A stretch of 51,233 nt of DNA, from positions 1-51,233 of the forward strand of contig CAZICM010000066.1 of assembly GCA_964537685.1 (NCBI GenBank), in the 5' to 3' direction. The position numbers and the translations under genes were made by a program. Position 1 is the stretch's first letter, and each line of letters starts with the position of its first letter. Below the pieces are notes generated by a model, which was not told the origin of the DNA, ran no database searches, and worked only from the letters and a program-made list of their open reading frames with translations. Source of the DNA: CAZICM01 sp964537685 (GTDB lineage: Bacteria > Myxococcota_A > Polyangia > Polyangiales > Polyangiaceae). Positions 16,783 through 24,809 of the stretch are shown here, one piece after another.

Positions 16783-18147
16783 ATGGCCGAGCAGCTTCTG
16801 GATTCCGAAACCCATATCATCATCCCCGAACTCCGCTCCGATCGTCGGGGTCCTGTTTCCAAGCGCATCAACGGCAAACCTCCCGCCACCGACCTGACCA
16901 ATGCCGTCCGTTTATGCGACCCGTATTCACCCCTCGATCCTAATATCGATAGGGACCTGCATATTAACCCGACCGAAGCTCGAGCATCGGACCCTTTGGC
17001 CCGTATTGTTCGCAACATCAAACGTTCAGGCGGCATTCAGACGCTACATTTGGTGGGCGGCCATGTAGGGAGCGGCAAGACCACCGAGCTCCTTCGAATG
17101 AAAGAAGAGCTAATTCACGGACCCGCTTCAACCACCGTACTCTTTCTCGACGCAAGCCAGGCATTCAATCAAATTAAAGTCGACCTCGAAGATATTTTAA
17201 TCGGCCTATGGGCAGTTTTAACGGAACTTCATCCCAAAGCCACGCTACCTATCTATAAAGAACTACTCAAGGCTCAATTCGAGCAATATCTTAAAAGCAT
17301 CATCAAGGATATCCCCGACAAGTTTGAACAGCTTTTGGGTAAACTGCTTGGCGGCCTAAAAATAGGAGGCCAAGCCGAACAAATCCGGGGAGCCTTGCGC
17401 CCCATGAGCGATATCCTGATCAACGGCCTCAACCAAGCCTTTGAAAGACTACCCGAGCATATCCACAGCAAAGAGGCGCCCATTGTCGCGCTTATCGACA
17501 ACCTTGAAAAGCTATCGGAAAACCGGAGAGGAGCCGTTGAAGATCTCTATCTGGGCCGCATGGTTGAACTGAAAAAGCTTGAAGCGCATCTGGTGATCAC
17601 CGTACCTCTGTATCTATGCTACGCGGCATCGGGCGCCAGCTTAATCGGGCTCTATGGCGGCGAGATTTTTGTCATTCCCATGATAGAAGTCCGAAAGCCT
17701 GTGTCCAAAGGAGGCGGGGATAACGAGGCTGGGCTCGGCATGATGGTCTCCATGCTATCCAAGCGCGTGGATTTTGATTTACTCTTTGAAGACAAGCGCA
17801 CAGGCGCCGAGGAGATTGCCCGGGCGAGCGGAGGATGTATGCGCCATGCGCTGCGTATACTGTCGACAGCGATCAACGAACAAGATGCGCCGCCGATTAC
17901 AGCTCAATCCATTGCGACCGCGGTGGGAACAATGCAAGCCGACTATGAGCGGGCTTTGCCAGAAAGCTATGTGCCGGTCCTCAAGGAGATTGCCAAACTA
18001 AATCGATTTCCCGATCGTTGTGATGGAGAGATCAAGCGCGAACTCCTGCAACATCTATATGTACTTGAATACCGCAATGGCGGCCCCGACCCCTGGTATG
18101 CCGTACATCCCTTGGTAGAACGCTGCCGTAAATACCGCGAATCATGA
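16783..18147 (+). CDS. STAND-like P-loop ATPase, first half of a two-gene system
   Basis: A 454-residue cytoplasmic ATPase. Walker A is GGHVGSGKT (residues 92-100) after a short strand LHLV. Walker B is IVALIDNLEKL with Asp239. A helical lid with RASGGCMRHALRIL (about 350-362) matches the sensor/GxP-like region of STAND/MNS ATPases, and a winged-helix-like region (about 385-450) follows. STAND proteins are oligomerising switches that usually carry a superstructure such as TPRs on the same chain; here the TPRs are on the next gene, whose ATG overlaps this stop by 4 bp. The N-terminal 60 residues are divergent and hold no recognisable effector domain. Confidence 0.75.
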   Translation: MAEQLLDSETHIIIPELRSDRRGPVSKRINGKPPATDLTNAVRLCDPYSPLDPNIDRDLHINPTEARASDPLARIVRNIKRSGGIQTLHLVGGHVGSGKTTELLRMKEELIHGPASTTVLFLDASQAFNQIKVDLEDILIGLWAVLTELHPKATLPIYKELLKAQFEQYLKSIIKDIPDKFEQLLGKLLGGLKIGGQAEQIRGALRPMSDILINGLNQAFERLPEHIHSKEAPIVALIDNLEKLSENRRGAVEDLYLGRMVELKKLEAHLVITVPLYLCYAASGASLIGLYGGEIFVIPMIEVRKPVSKGGGDNEAGLGMMVSMLSKRVDFDLLFEDKRTGAEEIARASGGCMRHALRILSTAINEQDAPPITAQSIATAVGTMQADYERALPESYVPVLKEIAKLNRFPDRCDGEIKRELLQHLYVLEYRNGGPDPWYAVHPLVERCRKYRES

Positions 18148-19559
18148 GCCTGGGAGAATCGGGAGCGGGGGGGCTTAGGTCTGAATCGGAAACCGCGCTG
18201 GAGAGACTCAAGCGGGCGCTGAGGCGAGGGAATGATTTTGCGTTGTATGTGGTGGTGGCGCAGGATGCGGCGCGCTGGGAATTGCTAAGGCGGCTTCAAG
18301 GTTGGAGTGGGATTGGGGGCGTGCCTGAATTGTATTTTTTTCCCGAGGGGAGAGAAGTGGTAGGTGCGCTGGAGGCATTTGTTGCCAAATACGACATGGG
18401 GCATCCCCTGACGGGCGCGGTGATAGGGGATTCGAGGAGTTTATTTGAGGAGCGGGGGGGAGAACCCATCGCGGCATTGAATTTAGCGCGGGACAACCTG
18501 GGATTTTTGATTCATGGGCCGCTGATTCTGGTGGTATCGAAGGAGCATGCGGCGCAATTGCCGGCCAGGGCACCGGATTTATTTGATGTGCGGGCGATGA
18601 GCGTGGAGCTTGAGGTGGAAGTCTTGCCCCCTGCGGGGAGGGAGATTTTGGAGCGGCGCTATGAATACGGGAAAGCCGCAAGGCCGGTGTCCGAACTGAG
18701 GCGGGAAGCGGCGCAATTGAGGGCCATGGGAGCGGGGGGAGAAGAAGCGCCGCCGGCTGGAGCGCTTTCGGATGCTTGGATAAAGCTGGGCCAATGGTTT
18801 TTGGATGCGGGCGAGATGGCGGACGCCTTGGATGCGGCCAAGGAAGCCAAGGCATGGGCGGAACTGTTTGGCTATGAGCGGGGGGTGGCTTTGGCGCAGG
18901 GATTAAAGGCGGCTGTATTGTATAGACTGGGACAGCTCGACGAGGCTCTGCGCATTCGACGCGAGGAGGAGCTGCCTGTCTATGAGCGACTCGGCGATAT
19001 TCGAGAAAAAGCCTTTACCTTGAGCCAAATAGCCGATATCCTACAGGCCAGGGGACAGCTCGACGCGGCTTTGCGCATTTACCACGATGAGCAGTTACCT
19101 GTCTATGAGCGGCTCGGCGATATCCGATCAAAGGTCATCACCATGGGCAAAATCGCCGATATCCTTTTTACCAGGGGACAGTTTGATGCGGCTTTGCGCA
19201 TTTACCGCGAGGAGGAGCTGCCTGTCTTTGAGAGGCTCGGCGATAGCCGAGAAAAAGCCATCATCATGAGCAAAATCGCCGATATCCTTTTTGCCAAGGG
19301 ACAGCTCGACGAGGCTTTGCGCATTTACCGCGAGGATGTGCTGCCTGTCCATGAGCGGCTCGGCGATAGCCGTTTCCTTTTGATCGGCCGCGCCAACCTG
19401 GCCATCGCCCTCGCCCAGCGCGGCCATCCCTCCGACCAACCCGAAATCGCCCGCCTCCTTACCCTCGCCCTCGCCGACGCCGAGCGCCTGGGCATCCCCG
19501 AGGCTCAAGAAATTCGCGAACTCCAGGCCAAACTCCTCACCCGATCGCCAAGGCCCTAA
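18144..19559 (+). CDS. TPR protein with near-identical 41-residue repeats, STAND partner
   Basis: A 471-residue cytoplasmic protein. Residues 1-155 look like a degenerate NTPase-associated domain: ALNLARDNLGFLIHGPLILVV followed by APDLFDVRA is a pattern seen beside STAND ATPases, but no Walker A is present. A helical region leads into tandem repeats at residues 263-303, 304-344, 345-385 and a partial fourth from 386, each GQ(L/F)D.ALRIY.EE.LPV.ERLGD followed by IADIL. The period of 41 is longer than a canonical TPR (34) and resembles TPR_12/kinesin-light-chain repeats. The C-terminal cap is Leu-rich. The start is the ATGA overlap. It probably senses or binds a partner for the ATPase (inference). 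Confidence 0.8.
   Translation: MSLGESGAGGLRSESETALERLKRALRRGNDFALYVVVAQDAARWELLRRLQGWSGIGGVPELYFFPEGREVVGALEAFVAKYDMGHPLTGAVIGDSRSLFEERGGEPIAALNLARDNLGFLIHGPLILVVSKEHAAQLPARAPDLFDVRAMSVELEVEVLPPAGREILERRYEYGKAARPVSELRREAAQLRAMGAGGEEAPPAGALSDAWIKLGQWFLDAGEMADALDAAKEAKAWAELFGYERGVALAQGLKAAVLYRLGQLDEALRIRREEELPVYERLGDIREKAFTLSQIADILQARGQLDAALRIYHDEQLPVYERLGDIRSKVITMGKIADILFTRGQFDAALRIYREEELPVFERLGDSREKAIIMSKIADILFAKGQLDEALRIYREDVLPVHERLGDSRFLLIGRANLAIALAQRGHPSDQPEIARLLTLALADAERLGIPEAQEIRELQAKLLTRSPRP
18930..19380 (+). repeat. 123-bp coding tandem repeat in the TPR gene
   Basis: Copies start at 18930, 19053, 19176 and 19299, with the last incomplete. The nucleotide identity between copies is high, including silent positions (for example GATATCCTTTTT and CTGCCTGTC), so duplication or gene conversion is recent. 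Copy number could change by slippage without breaking the frame. Confidence 0.9.
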
Positions 19560-19611
19560 TCCCCAAAACGCAAGCGACGCCAATCCAGTCCCATCCAGAG
19601 ACTTCAGCCCA

Positions 19612-19800
19612 CCCCTCCCACGCCACTCGACCCCCAGCCCACCCCTCCCCATAACCCCTTTCTCCAGACTTCACCCTCAGCCCACCCCCTCCAACAACCC
19701 CTCCCACGCCACTCGACCCTCAGCCCACCCCTCCCCATAACCCCTTTCTCCAGACTTCACCCCCAGCCTATCCCTCCTGATAACCCCTCCCACGCCACTC
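19612..19800. repeat. 86-bp pyrimidine-rich tandem repeat between convergent genes
   Basis: Units start at 19612, 19698 and 19784 (the last truncated at the end of the next gene). Each opens with CCCCTCCCACGCCACTC and contains CAGCCCACCCCTCCCC and CCCCTTTCTCCAGACTTCAC. A shorter motif, CAGCCCACCCC, recurs within units and in the flank near 19605. The strand asymmetry is extreme: almost no G on the plus strand. Confidence 0.9.
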
Positions 19801-20614
19801 AGCTCTCCCCCTCCCCTCCCTTCGCATCCCCCTCCTCCTCTCCCCCATCCGAACCCCCATCCCCCACCGAATACCTCGCCCGCCTCTCCTCACCAATCTT
19901 CCCATTCTGCTCCATCACCGGACCCAACAATTGCCCCCGCTTCTTCGCCCCCTCCCCTTCCGGCTCATCGAACAACCCCGCAATCTTCGCCACCACCCTC
20001 AGCAAATATTCCTGCCCCTTCGCCCGACCCGCCTTCAACTCCCCATAGAGCAAATCTTCAGACCCACCCATCGCCGCCTCATACTTCTGCGCCAACTGCT
20101 CCAATCGCTTCGCCTGCGCCTCCAGTCCCAAGCGCTGCACCAACGACACCATCTCCGCCTCCTTCAGCTTCAACAGCACCGCCTTCACCGCCACCAACTC
20201 CTCGGGATACTTCTTCCGGGTAATCTCCGCAACACCCAGGGGAAAGACCGTGTCCACAAAATGCCGCCCATCCTTCACCAACTCCTGCTCATCCTCATCG
20301 GCCCCCGCCATAACCGCCTCCGCCCCATCCCGCATCCCCGACAGACAGCGATCGACCAGCACATCCAGCTTCACAAGCCTCTTTTGCGCATTCTTCTGCT
20401 CCTTGCTCACCTTACCCGTCTTGCGCTTATAGGCCCATTGCTGCTCCTGCGCATACACGGCCTCATCATGGGCCAGCGCCTCCTGAACCAGCACCTTCAC
20501 AGGATCCACCGAAAGCTGAATCGCCTCGGCCAACACCCGCTGAAAGGTATAGATGCGCCGGCTGGTTGAGAAATAATACAACTGAATAATGGATTGAAGA
20601 GAAATGGTGCTCAT
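19799..20614 (-). CDS. Helical hypothetical protein with acidic Gly/Glu tail
   Basis: A 271-residue cytoplasmic protein, start taken at ATG 20614 (MSTISLQS), though 20623 is also possible; neither has a strong Shine-Dalgarno sequence. It is predicted mostly helical with Lys/Glu-rich segments (about 60-200) and ends in a low-complexity GDGGSDGGEEEGDAKGGEGES tail that overlaps the last partial unit of the 86-bp repeat. It has no signal peptide, membrane segment or recognisable catalytic motif. The layout is loosely like the 176-919 product (helical bundle, acidic tail). It is separated from the GHKL gene by about 86 bp on the same strand. Function unknown. Confidence 0.7.
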   Translation of the reverse strand: MSTISLQSIIQLYYFSTSRRIYTFQRVLAEAIQLSVDPVKVLVQEALAHDEAVYAQEQQWAYKRKTGKVSKEQKNAQKRLVKLDVLVDRCLSGMRDGAEAVMAGADEDEQELVKDGRHFVDTVFPLGVAEITRKKYPEELVAVKAVLLKLKEAEMVSLVQRLGLEAQAKRLEQLAQKYEAAMGGSEDLLYGELKAGRAKGQEYLLRVVAKIAGLFDEPEGEGAKKRGQLLGPVMEQNGKIGEERRARYSVGDGGSDGGEEEGDAKGGEGES

Positions 20615-20700
20615 AACGAGCAATAAAACACGCGGATTTGGGGGATGTCAACTATTTTTTCAACGCTGGTTGCGCTCGCCGACCCTGGAACACCAAACCC

Positions 20701-22083
20701 CTAGCCCCCCAGGGCATAAGACTCCAAGAATCTCAACCCCTCCTTCACCGCGGGCATCGCTCCAACCACATAAATCGGAACACGCAGCGCCCAAGCCAAA
20801 CGAACAGGCTCAAACAGAAGCGCATGGAGCCAACTCTGCGTGCATAAGTCCAAACCCTCGAAATCAAGCTCCACAAGCGCTTTGTTCAAAATCCGCGGAC
20901 GTATCTCATTCACGTTAATCTGAGTCGCGGCAGGTGTATCCTCCGCAATCGCCCTCAGCGCAATTCGATGAACGCCTTCAGGCCCAGAAGAAAAGGCCAA
21001 CCAGCGTCCAGACGCCCGCTTTGGTGTGCGTTCCTCGGCTTTGGCCAGAATGTTTTTCATCGCCAAATGATAGTTCTGAATCGCATCCGATGGTACCTCA
21101 AACGCCACCAGCGTGCCCGGAAAACCTACGCCTATGGGATCTAAAAACCGAGGGCTCATGATGCTCCCATCCGCGCTCGGCTGGAGCACCAAGGCCACCC
21201 CCGTCGTTGCAATCAATAAACGGCCATGTGTCTGTCTGGCAAGCTCGCTGATCATGTAAAGTCCTAACCCCGCATTCTCGAAACTTCCCGTGAAGCCTTC
21301 CTCAAAGGTGCCTGAAATATGCGGCAATATCGCCCGCTCCAATGCCTGCCTATAGTCCGTCAAATGCGGATGCGTTCGAGCCAAATGCCGGGGAATCCCA
21401 ATGCCCGCATCGGCCACCGCCAATTGAATCATGGGTTTGCTCCGCCTCTGCGCCGCCTCCATTCTTTGTGTGGCCGCCACCGCACCCAGTGGATCACCGC
21501 TATGCTGAACAACATTGCGGATTAATTCCACCAACACATACTTGATTGCAAGCCGGATATCATGGTTCTCTTCACCGCTGATCACAAGCGAAGACATGTT
21601 TTCGGCTGTAGGCTCTATCTCCCCCGGTGTTCGGACGCGCGTGAGCCGAACCGTTCTGGAAGGGTCATGCCCTGTCGGAATCTTACCCCCCATCACAGCT
21701 CCAAGACCCATGGCGTAGGCAAAATTGGCGACAGCGCTTTGGCCTCGCAAATCGACGGGGGGCCGCCGCGAGCGCTCGGGGAAGAGTAGACACGCCAAAG
21801 CCACCAAAGGCCAAACATCGGTATGGTTCAGCTCATCGAGGCGAAGCTCGGGCACTCGATCCCAATCGGCTGATGCCCATTGGAGAAAGGGAATGGGATC
21901 ATCAAAAGTAATCTGGTTCTTGGGAGCGCTTTCAACGACAGCGGGTGGCAAAGGAGCTTCAAATGTAAGTGCCGCAGGCGGACGAGCGGGAGGAGAAGGC
22001 TTTACGGGCAAGGGTTCCAGCGCGGCCGTAATATCTCCATTGCGGATTAAACTGAGCGCTTCAAGAAAGGCTTTTTTGCTCAT
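20701..22083 (-). CDS. GHKL ATPase with C-terminal DUF4325 (STAS-like) domain
   Basis: A 460-residue cytoplasmic protein. The HATPase motifs are clear: N box LVELIRNVVQHS (185-196), G1 VADAGIGIP (223-231) and G2 FENAGLGLYMISELARQTHG (268-287). There is no DHp/H box, so it is not a normal sensor kinase. Residues about 388-458 (INVNEIRPRI, ALVELDFEGLDLCTQSWLHALL, VPIYVVGA) match the STAS-like DUF4325 domain. Kinase-like and STAS-like modules on one chain suggest a built-in partner-switch device (inference). The start at 22083 (MSKKAFLE) is chosen because the upstream frame crosses a hairpin-rich region and then the neighbouring gene. An AGGAAG lies about 11 bases upstream. Confidence 0.78.
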   Translation of the reverse strand: MSKKAFLEALSLIRNGDITAALEPLPVKPSPPARPPAALTFEAPLPPAVVESAPKNQITFDDPIPFLQWASADWDRVPELRLDELNHTDVWPLVALACLLFPERSRRPPVDLRGQSAVANFAYAMGLGAVMGGKIPTGHDPSRTVRLTRVRTPGEIEPTAENMSSLVISGEENHDIRLAIKYVLVELIRNVVQHSGDPLGAVAATQRMEAAQRRSKPMIQLAVADAGIGIPRHLARTHPHLTDYRQALERAILPHISGTFEEGFTGSFENAGLGLYMISELARQTHGRLLIATTGVALVLQPSADGSIMSPRFLDPIGVGFPGTLVAFEVPSDAIQNYHLAMKNILAKAEERTPKRASGRWLAFSSGPEGVHRIALRAIAEDTPAATQINVNEIRPRILNKALVELDFEGLDLCTQSWLHALLFEPVRLAWALRVPIYVVGAMPAVKEGLRFLESYALGG

Positions 22084-22099
22084 AAATAACGTGCTTCCT

Positions 22100-22245
22100 A
22101 CCCCTCGTCCTCCCCTTAACGTAAACGCTGAGACCGGCTTAGAACCCGTCGCGAGCAGCCTCACGGCCAGGGCGAGCTCCCCTGCCGTACATTGTACGGT
22201 GAGGGAGCTCAACCGCAGCCGGGGGTTTGGGGGCGGAGCCCCCAT
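22100..22245 (-). other. Structured leader, possible non-coding RNA
   Basis: This lies upstream of the GHKL gene on its strand. Bases 22174-22190 and 22194-22210 form an inverted repeat (14 of 17 pairs, a three-base internal loop, tip ATT). GGGGG and CCCCC arms at 22229-22243 form a second hairpin. The opposite strand at about 22125-22190 reads GLEPVASSLTA, very like the spurious GLEPVTSSLTAR peptides that arise in databases from antisense readings of structural RNA genes. I could not fold it into a tRNA by hand. Confidence 0.4.
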
Positions 22246-22282
22246 CGATAGATGCGCGCGCAGCAGGGTTATGAGCCGGTCT

Positions 22283-24670
22283 CTATTGGGGGCCACCTCC
22301 GCAGTAGCCGTTACCTGCACCGGACAAATTGTTCTCCGTGCGGCACTCATGCCACGTATGCGCCGGCGACATCCCCGTCCCATCATCATCTACACGCACA
22401 TAAATCGCCGTCTTCCCAGCCACCACATCCGGCCACATCATCGCATCCACCGCCAAAAACACATCCACCGCCTCCGCAGAATACAAAACCTTGGAGGTCG
22501 TTCCCGTACCAAGCAACTTGCCCCCATTCCCAGGATCACCCGCGTAAAATGCCACCATCACACCCGCCGGAACACTCGCCTCACCCACATTCCTTACCCG
22601 CGCAATTAAACCATAAGGCCCAAAACACGCCGGAAATACCGCCGCAATCAAATCCGGCGCCGCAAATTCTCCCGTCGGCTGCACATTCTGACGGAAATTG
22701 TTCAGCTTGGGCTGGGTGTAATTCGGAAGCTCAACCTTGGGAATCGTTCCGTCCTCTTCCACATTGGTTACATGATATGCATGTTGATTCCATACGCGCC
22801 GAGTCCGAACCCAGTTTCCATTGGCGTCCCCATAGATACGAACGCCCGTTGTCTTCGTACCATTGCAGTTAAATCCAGAATACGAATTCGATACCACAAC
22901 GATATCCGCCTGACCGTCATTGTCCACATCCGCCACCAAAGGATACTCAAACAGCGTCCCATTGGTATTGCAGGTCGTAAACAACTCCGTCCCATCAATA
23001 CCCGAATACACATGCATATTCACTTCATCGCCATACACCACCTCGGCCTTACCATCGCCGTCAAAATCAAAAACACTGCTCCCCGTGGCCGCCGATGAAC
23101 AATCCTGCGTCTGCTTGATCCAATGCACCGTCTGCAAATCCGTTACATTGGAATCCATAATCTTCTTGCCATCGAAGACCGCATAGGCAACACCACCCGC
23201 CAAAGCCACATCGGGATAACCATCTCCATTGAAATCAGCCACCGTCGGAGGCCCGCCGCCTGTCGTATTCCCGCTCGATCCAACAGGACAAAGACTGGGA
23301 CTCAGCGGCCCGTTGATATCGAGATTGGAACGGATAATCTTAAACCCGCCCGCCTCGTTGGGATCGGCATGCCATATCACCAAGGTATGGCTGGGCTTGT
23401 TCGCCACAACCACTTCAGGTATACCGTCCTTATCCAAATCGCCGATGGCAGGATAGCTCCCGCTGATACCTGTATCCAGCTTCAATGAACCATCGGGATT
23501 GTATACACGCGAAGGGCTGATGATATCCAGCTTTCCATCCGCATCCACATCCGATACCACCACGTTAAAATCATTCTGAGGGTTAAATGTAGCCACATTT
23601 TGCCCTGTCTTCCCATCCAGAATCTGAGAGCTGACAATGACTTCCACATCGCCGTCTTGATCCAAATCCGCAAGCGATGGCATAAAACAAGCCGTTCCTG
23701 CCGGGCTTAACCATAGCTCGGTTCCATCGGCCTTGTAAGCCCTGACGCGCGCGTCCGTCGTGCATACCACGATTTCATTCCCAGGCACTCCATCGATATT
23801 GCCCGCCGCTATCGAACGCCCTGGGTGATTGGGCGAGTTCGCCCCCGCATTCGCGGTCCATTTTTGCACAACTTGCCCTCCTACCACCGAAATGGCGTGA
23901 AGCGTGCCGTCGCCGTTGTAGTTGCCCCCAGCAAAGGTCATAAAGACAATCTCGGGGATATCCCGCGCATCCACAATGCCATCACAGGTGTCATCGTCGA
24001 GCTGAATCACCACCGGGGACATCATTACGCTGTCTTGGGTGCTAGGCGCAGCCGGATCGCCCCAACTATACTTGAGGATGGGCGTGAATTGCCCAGGAAC
24101 CGGCTTGTATTCGCAGGCCGTTAAACAGGTAATCGGATCGGTGGAATTGGGTGGGGGCGTGCCAGGCGGACATTCTGGAGGACTGGGTAGGCACTTTCCT
24201 TGCTGAACACCGGTTTGACCCACGCATCCATTACCACCCATTCCACCTCCTCCCTGACCTTGATCGCCCAGGGAATATTCGCAGTATTGACCCGCGGGGC
24301 ATTCGGTGGCATCGATACAATCGGCGCCGGGGGTAACACATTGCTGGAAAGAGCACACATCGCCCATCGCGCAGCATTGGGACCCACAGGCTAGGTTTGC
24401 ATCACAACACTTCCCGCCCGCGCACACACCTCCGTCGCCGCAAGCCACTCCATCGAGGGAGCATTCACCGCCTGCATCGTTTAAGATAATTCCACCCCCC
24501 TGTCCTATGCCGGAACTGGTAGAACTTGAAGCCCCACCGCTGCCCGAAGTCGAGCCGGAGCTTCCTGGTCCTCCTGTTCCAGATTCCGTGGAATCACCAC
24601 ACGCAGAAGCTGCCGCGGCGCCGAAAGCGCCCGCGCAGAAGCCCAGTAAAACAAGATACTTTTTTCGCAT
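22283..24670 (-). CDS. FG-GAP/VCBS-repeat lipoprotein with Cys-rich module
   Basis: A 795-residue surface lipoprotein: signal peptide MRKKYLVLLGFCAGAFGAAA with lipobox ASAC (Cys24), then a Ser/Gly linker (about 25-65). A Cys-rich module follows (about 70-140; CGDGGVCAGGKCC, CGSQCC). The main part holds calcium-binding DxDxDG loops in a beta-propeller arrangement: DLDQDGDVE, DVDADGKLD, DLDKDGIPE, DFNGDGYPD, DFDGDGKAE and DVDNDGQAD. A C-terminal beta domain (about 670-795) resembles CARDB-like adhesive modules (LIARVRNVGEASVPAGV). Such proteins are exported and often adhesive. The start at 24670 is preferred over GTG 24697 because the signal peptide then has normal length. It is monocistronic and divergent from 24810. 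Confidence 0.88.
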   Translation of the reverse strand: MRKKYLVLLGFCAGAFGAAAASACGDSTESGTGGPGSSGSTSGSGGASSSTSSGIGQGGGIILNDAGGECSLDGVACGDGGVCAGGKCCDANLACGSQCCAMGDVCSFQQCVTPGADCIDATECPAGQYCEYSLGDQGQGGGGMGGNGCVGQTGVQQGKCLPSPPECPPGTPPPNSTDPITCLTACEYKPVPGQFTPILKYSWGDPAAPSTQDSVMMSPVVIQLDDDTCDGIVDARDIPEIVFMTFAGGNYNGDGTLHAISVVGGQVVQKWTANAGANSPNHPGRSIAAGNIDGVPGNEIVVCTTDARVRAYKADGTELWLSPAGTACFMPSLADLDQDGDVEVIVSSQILDGKTGQNVATFNPQNDFNVVVSDVDADGKLDIISPSRVYNPDGSLKLDTGISGSYPAIGDLDKDGIPEVVVANKPSHTLVIWHADPNEAGGFKIIRSNLDINGPLSPSLCPVGSSGNTTGGGPPTVADFNGDGYPDVALAGGVAYAVFDGKKIMDSNVTDLQTVHWIKQTQDCSSAATGSSVFDFDGDGKAEVVYGDEVNMHVYSGIDGTELFTTCNTNGTLFEYPLVADVDNDGQADIVVVSNSYSGFNCNGTKTTGVRIYGDANGNWVRTRRVWNQHAYHVTNVEEDGTIPKVELPNYTQPKLNNFRQNVQPTGEFAAPDLIAAVFPACFGPYGLIARVRNVGEASVPAGVMVAFYAGDPGNGGKLLGTGTTSKVLYSAEAVDVFLAVDAMMWPDVVAGKTAIYVRVDDDGTGMSPAHTWHECRTENNLSGAGNGYCGGGPQ

Positions 24671-24809
24671 GGGCAGGGATATTTTCACACTTCCCACAGA
24701 ATGTCGACGGGCAAAAATAGCGCTGTCAATACGACTTTAGAGCTATGTTTCCGGGCGCCCTTGTGCAAAAAAAAGTGATCAAAACCCAAAGCCGCACCGA
24801 TTCATCTTT

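Noticed and set aside
18930..19380. CRISPR-like spacing of repeats
   Set aside because: Repeats are 123 bp, contiguous without spacers, in frame and code for TPR-like units.
22084..22389. Extended start of the GHKL gene
   Set aside because: It would run through a hairpin region and 107 bp of the FG-GAP gene's 3' end.
21725..22609. 294-codon plus-strand open frame containing GLEPVASSLTA
   Set aside because: It lies opposite two real genes; the peptide is a known spurious type, so I treated the DNA as possibly structural RNA instead.
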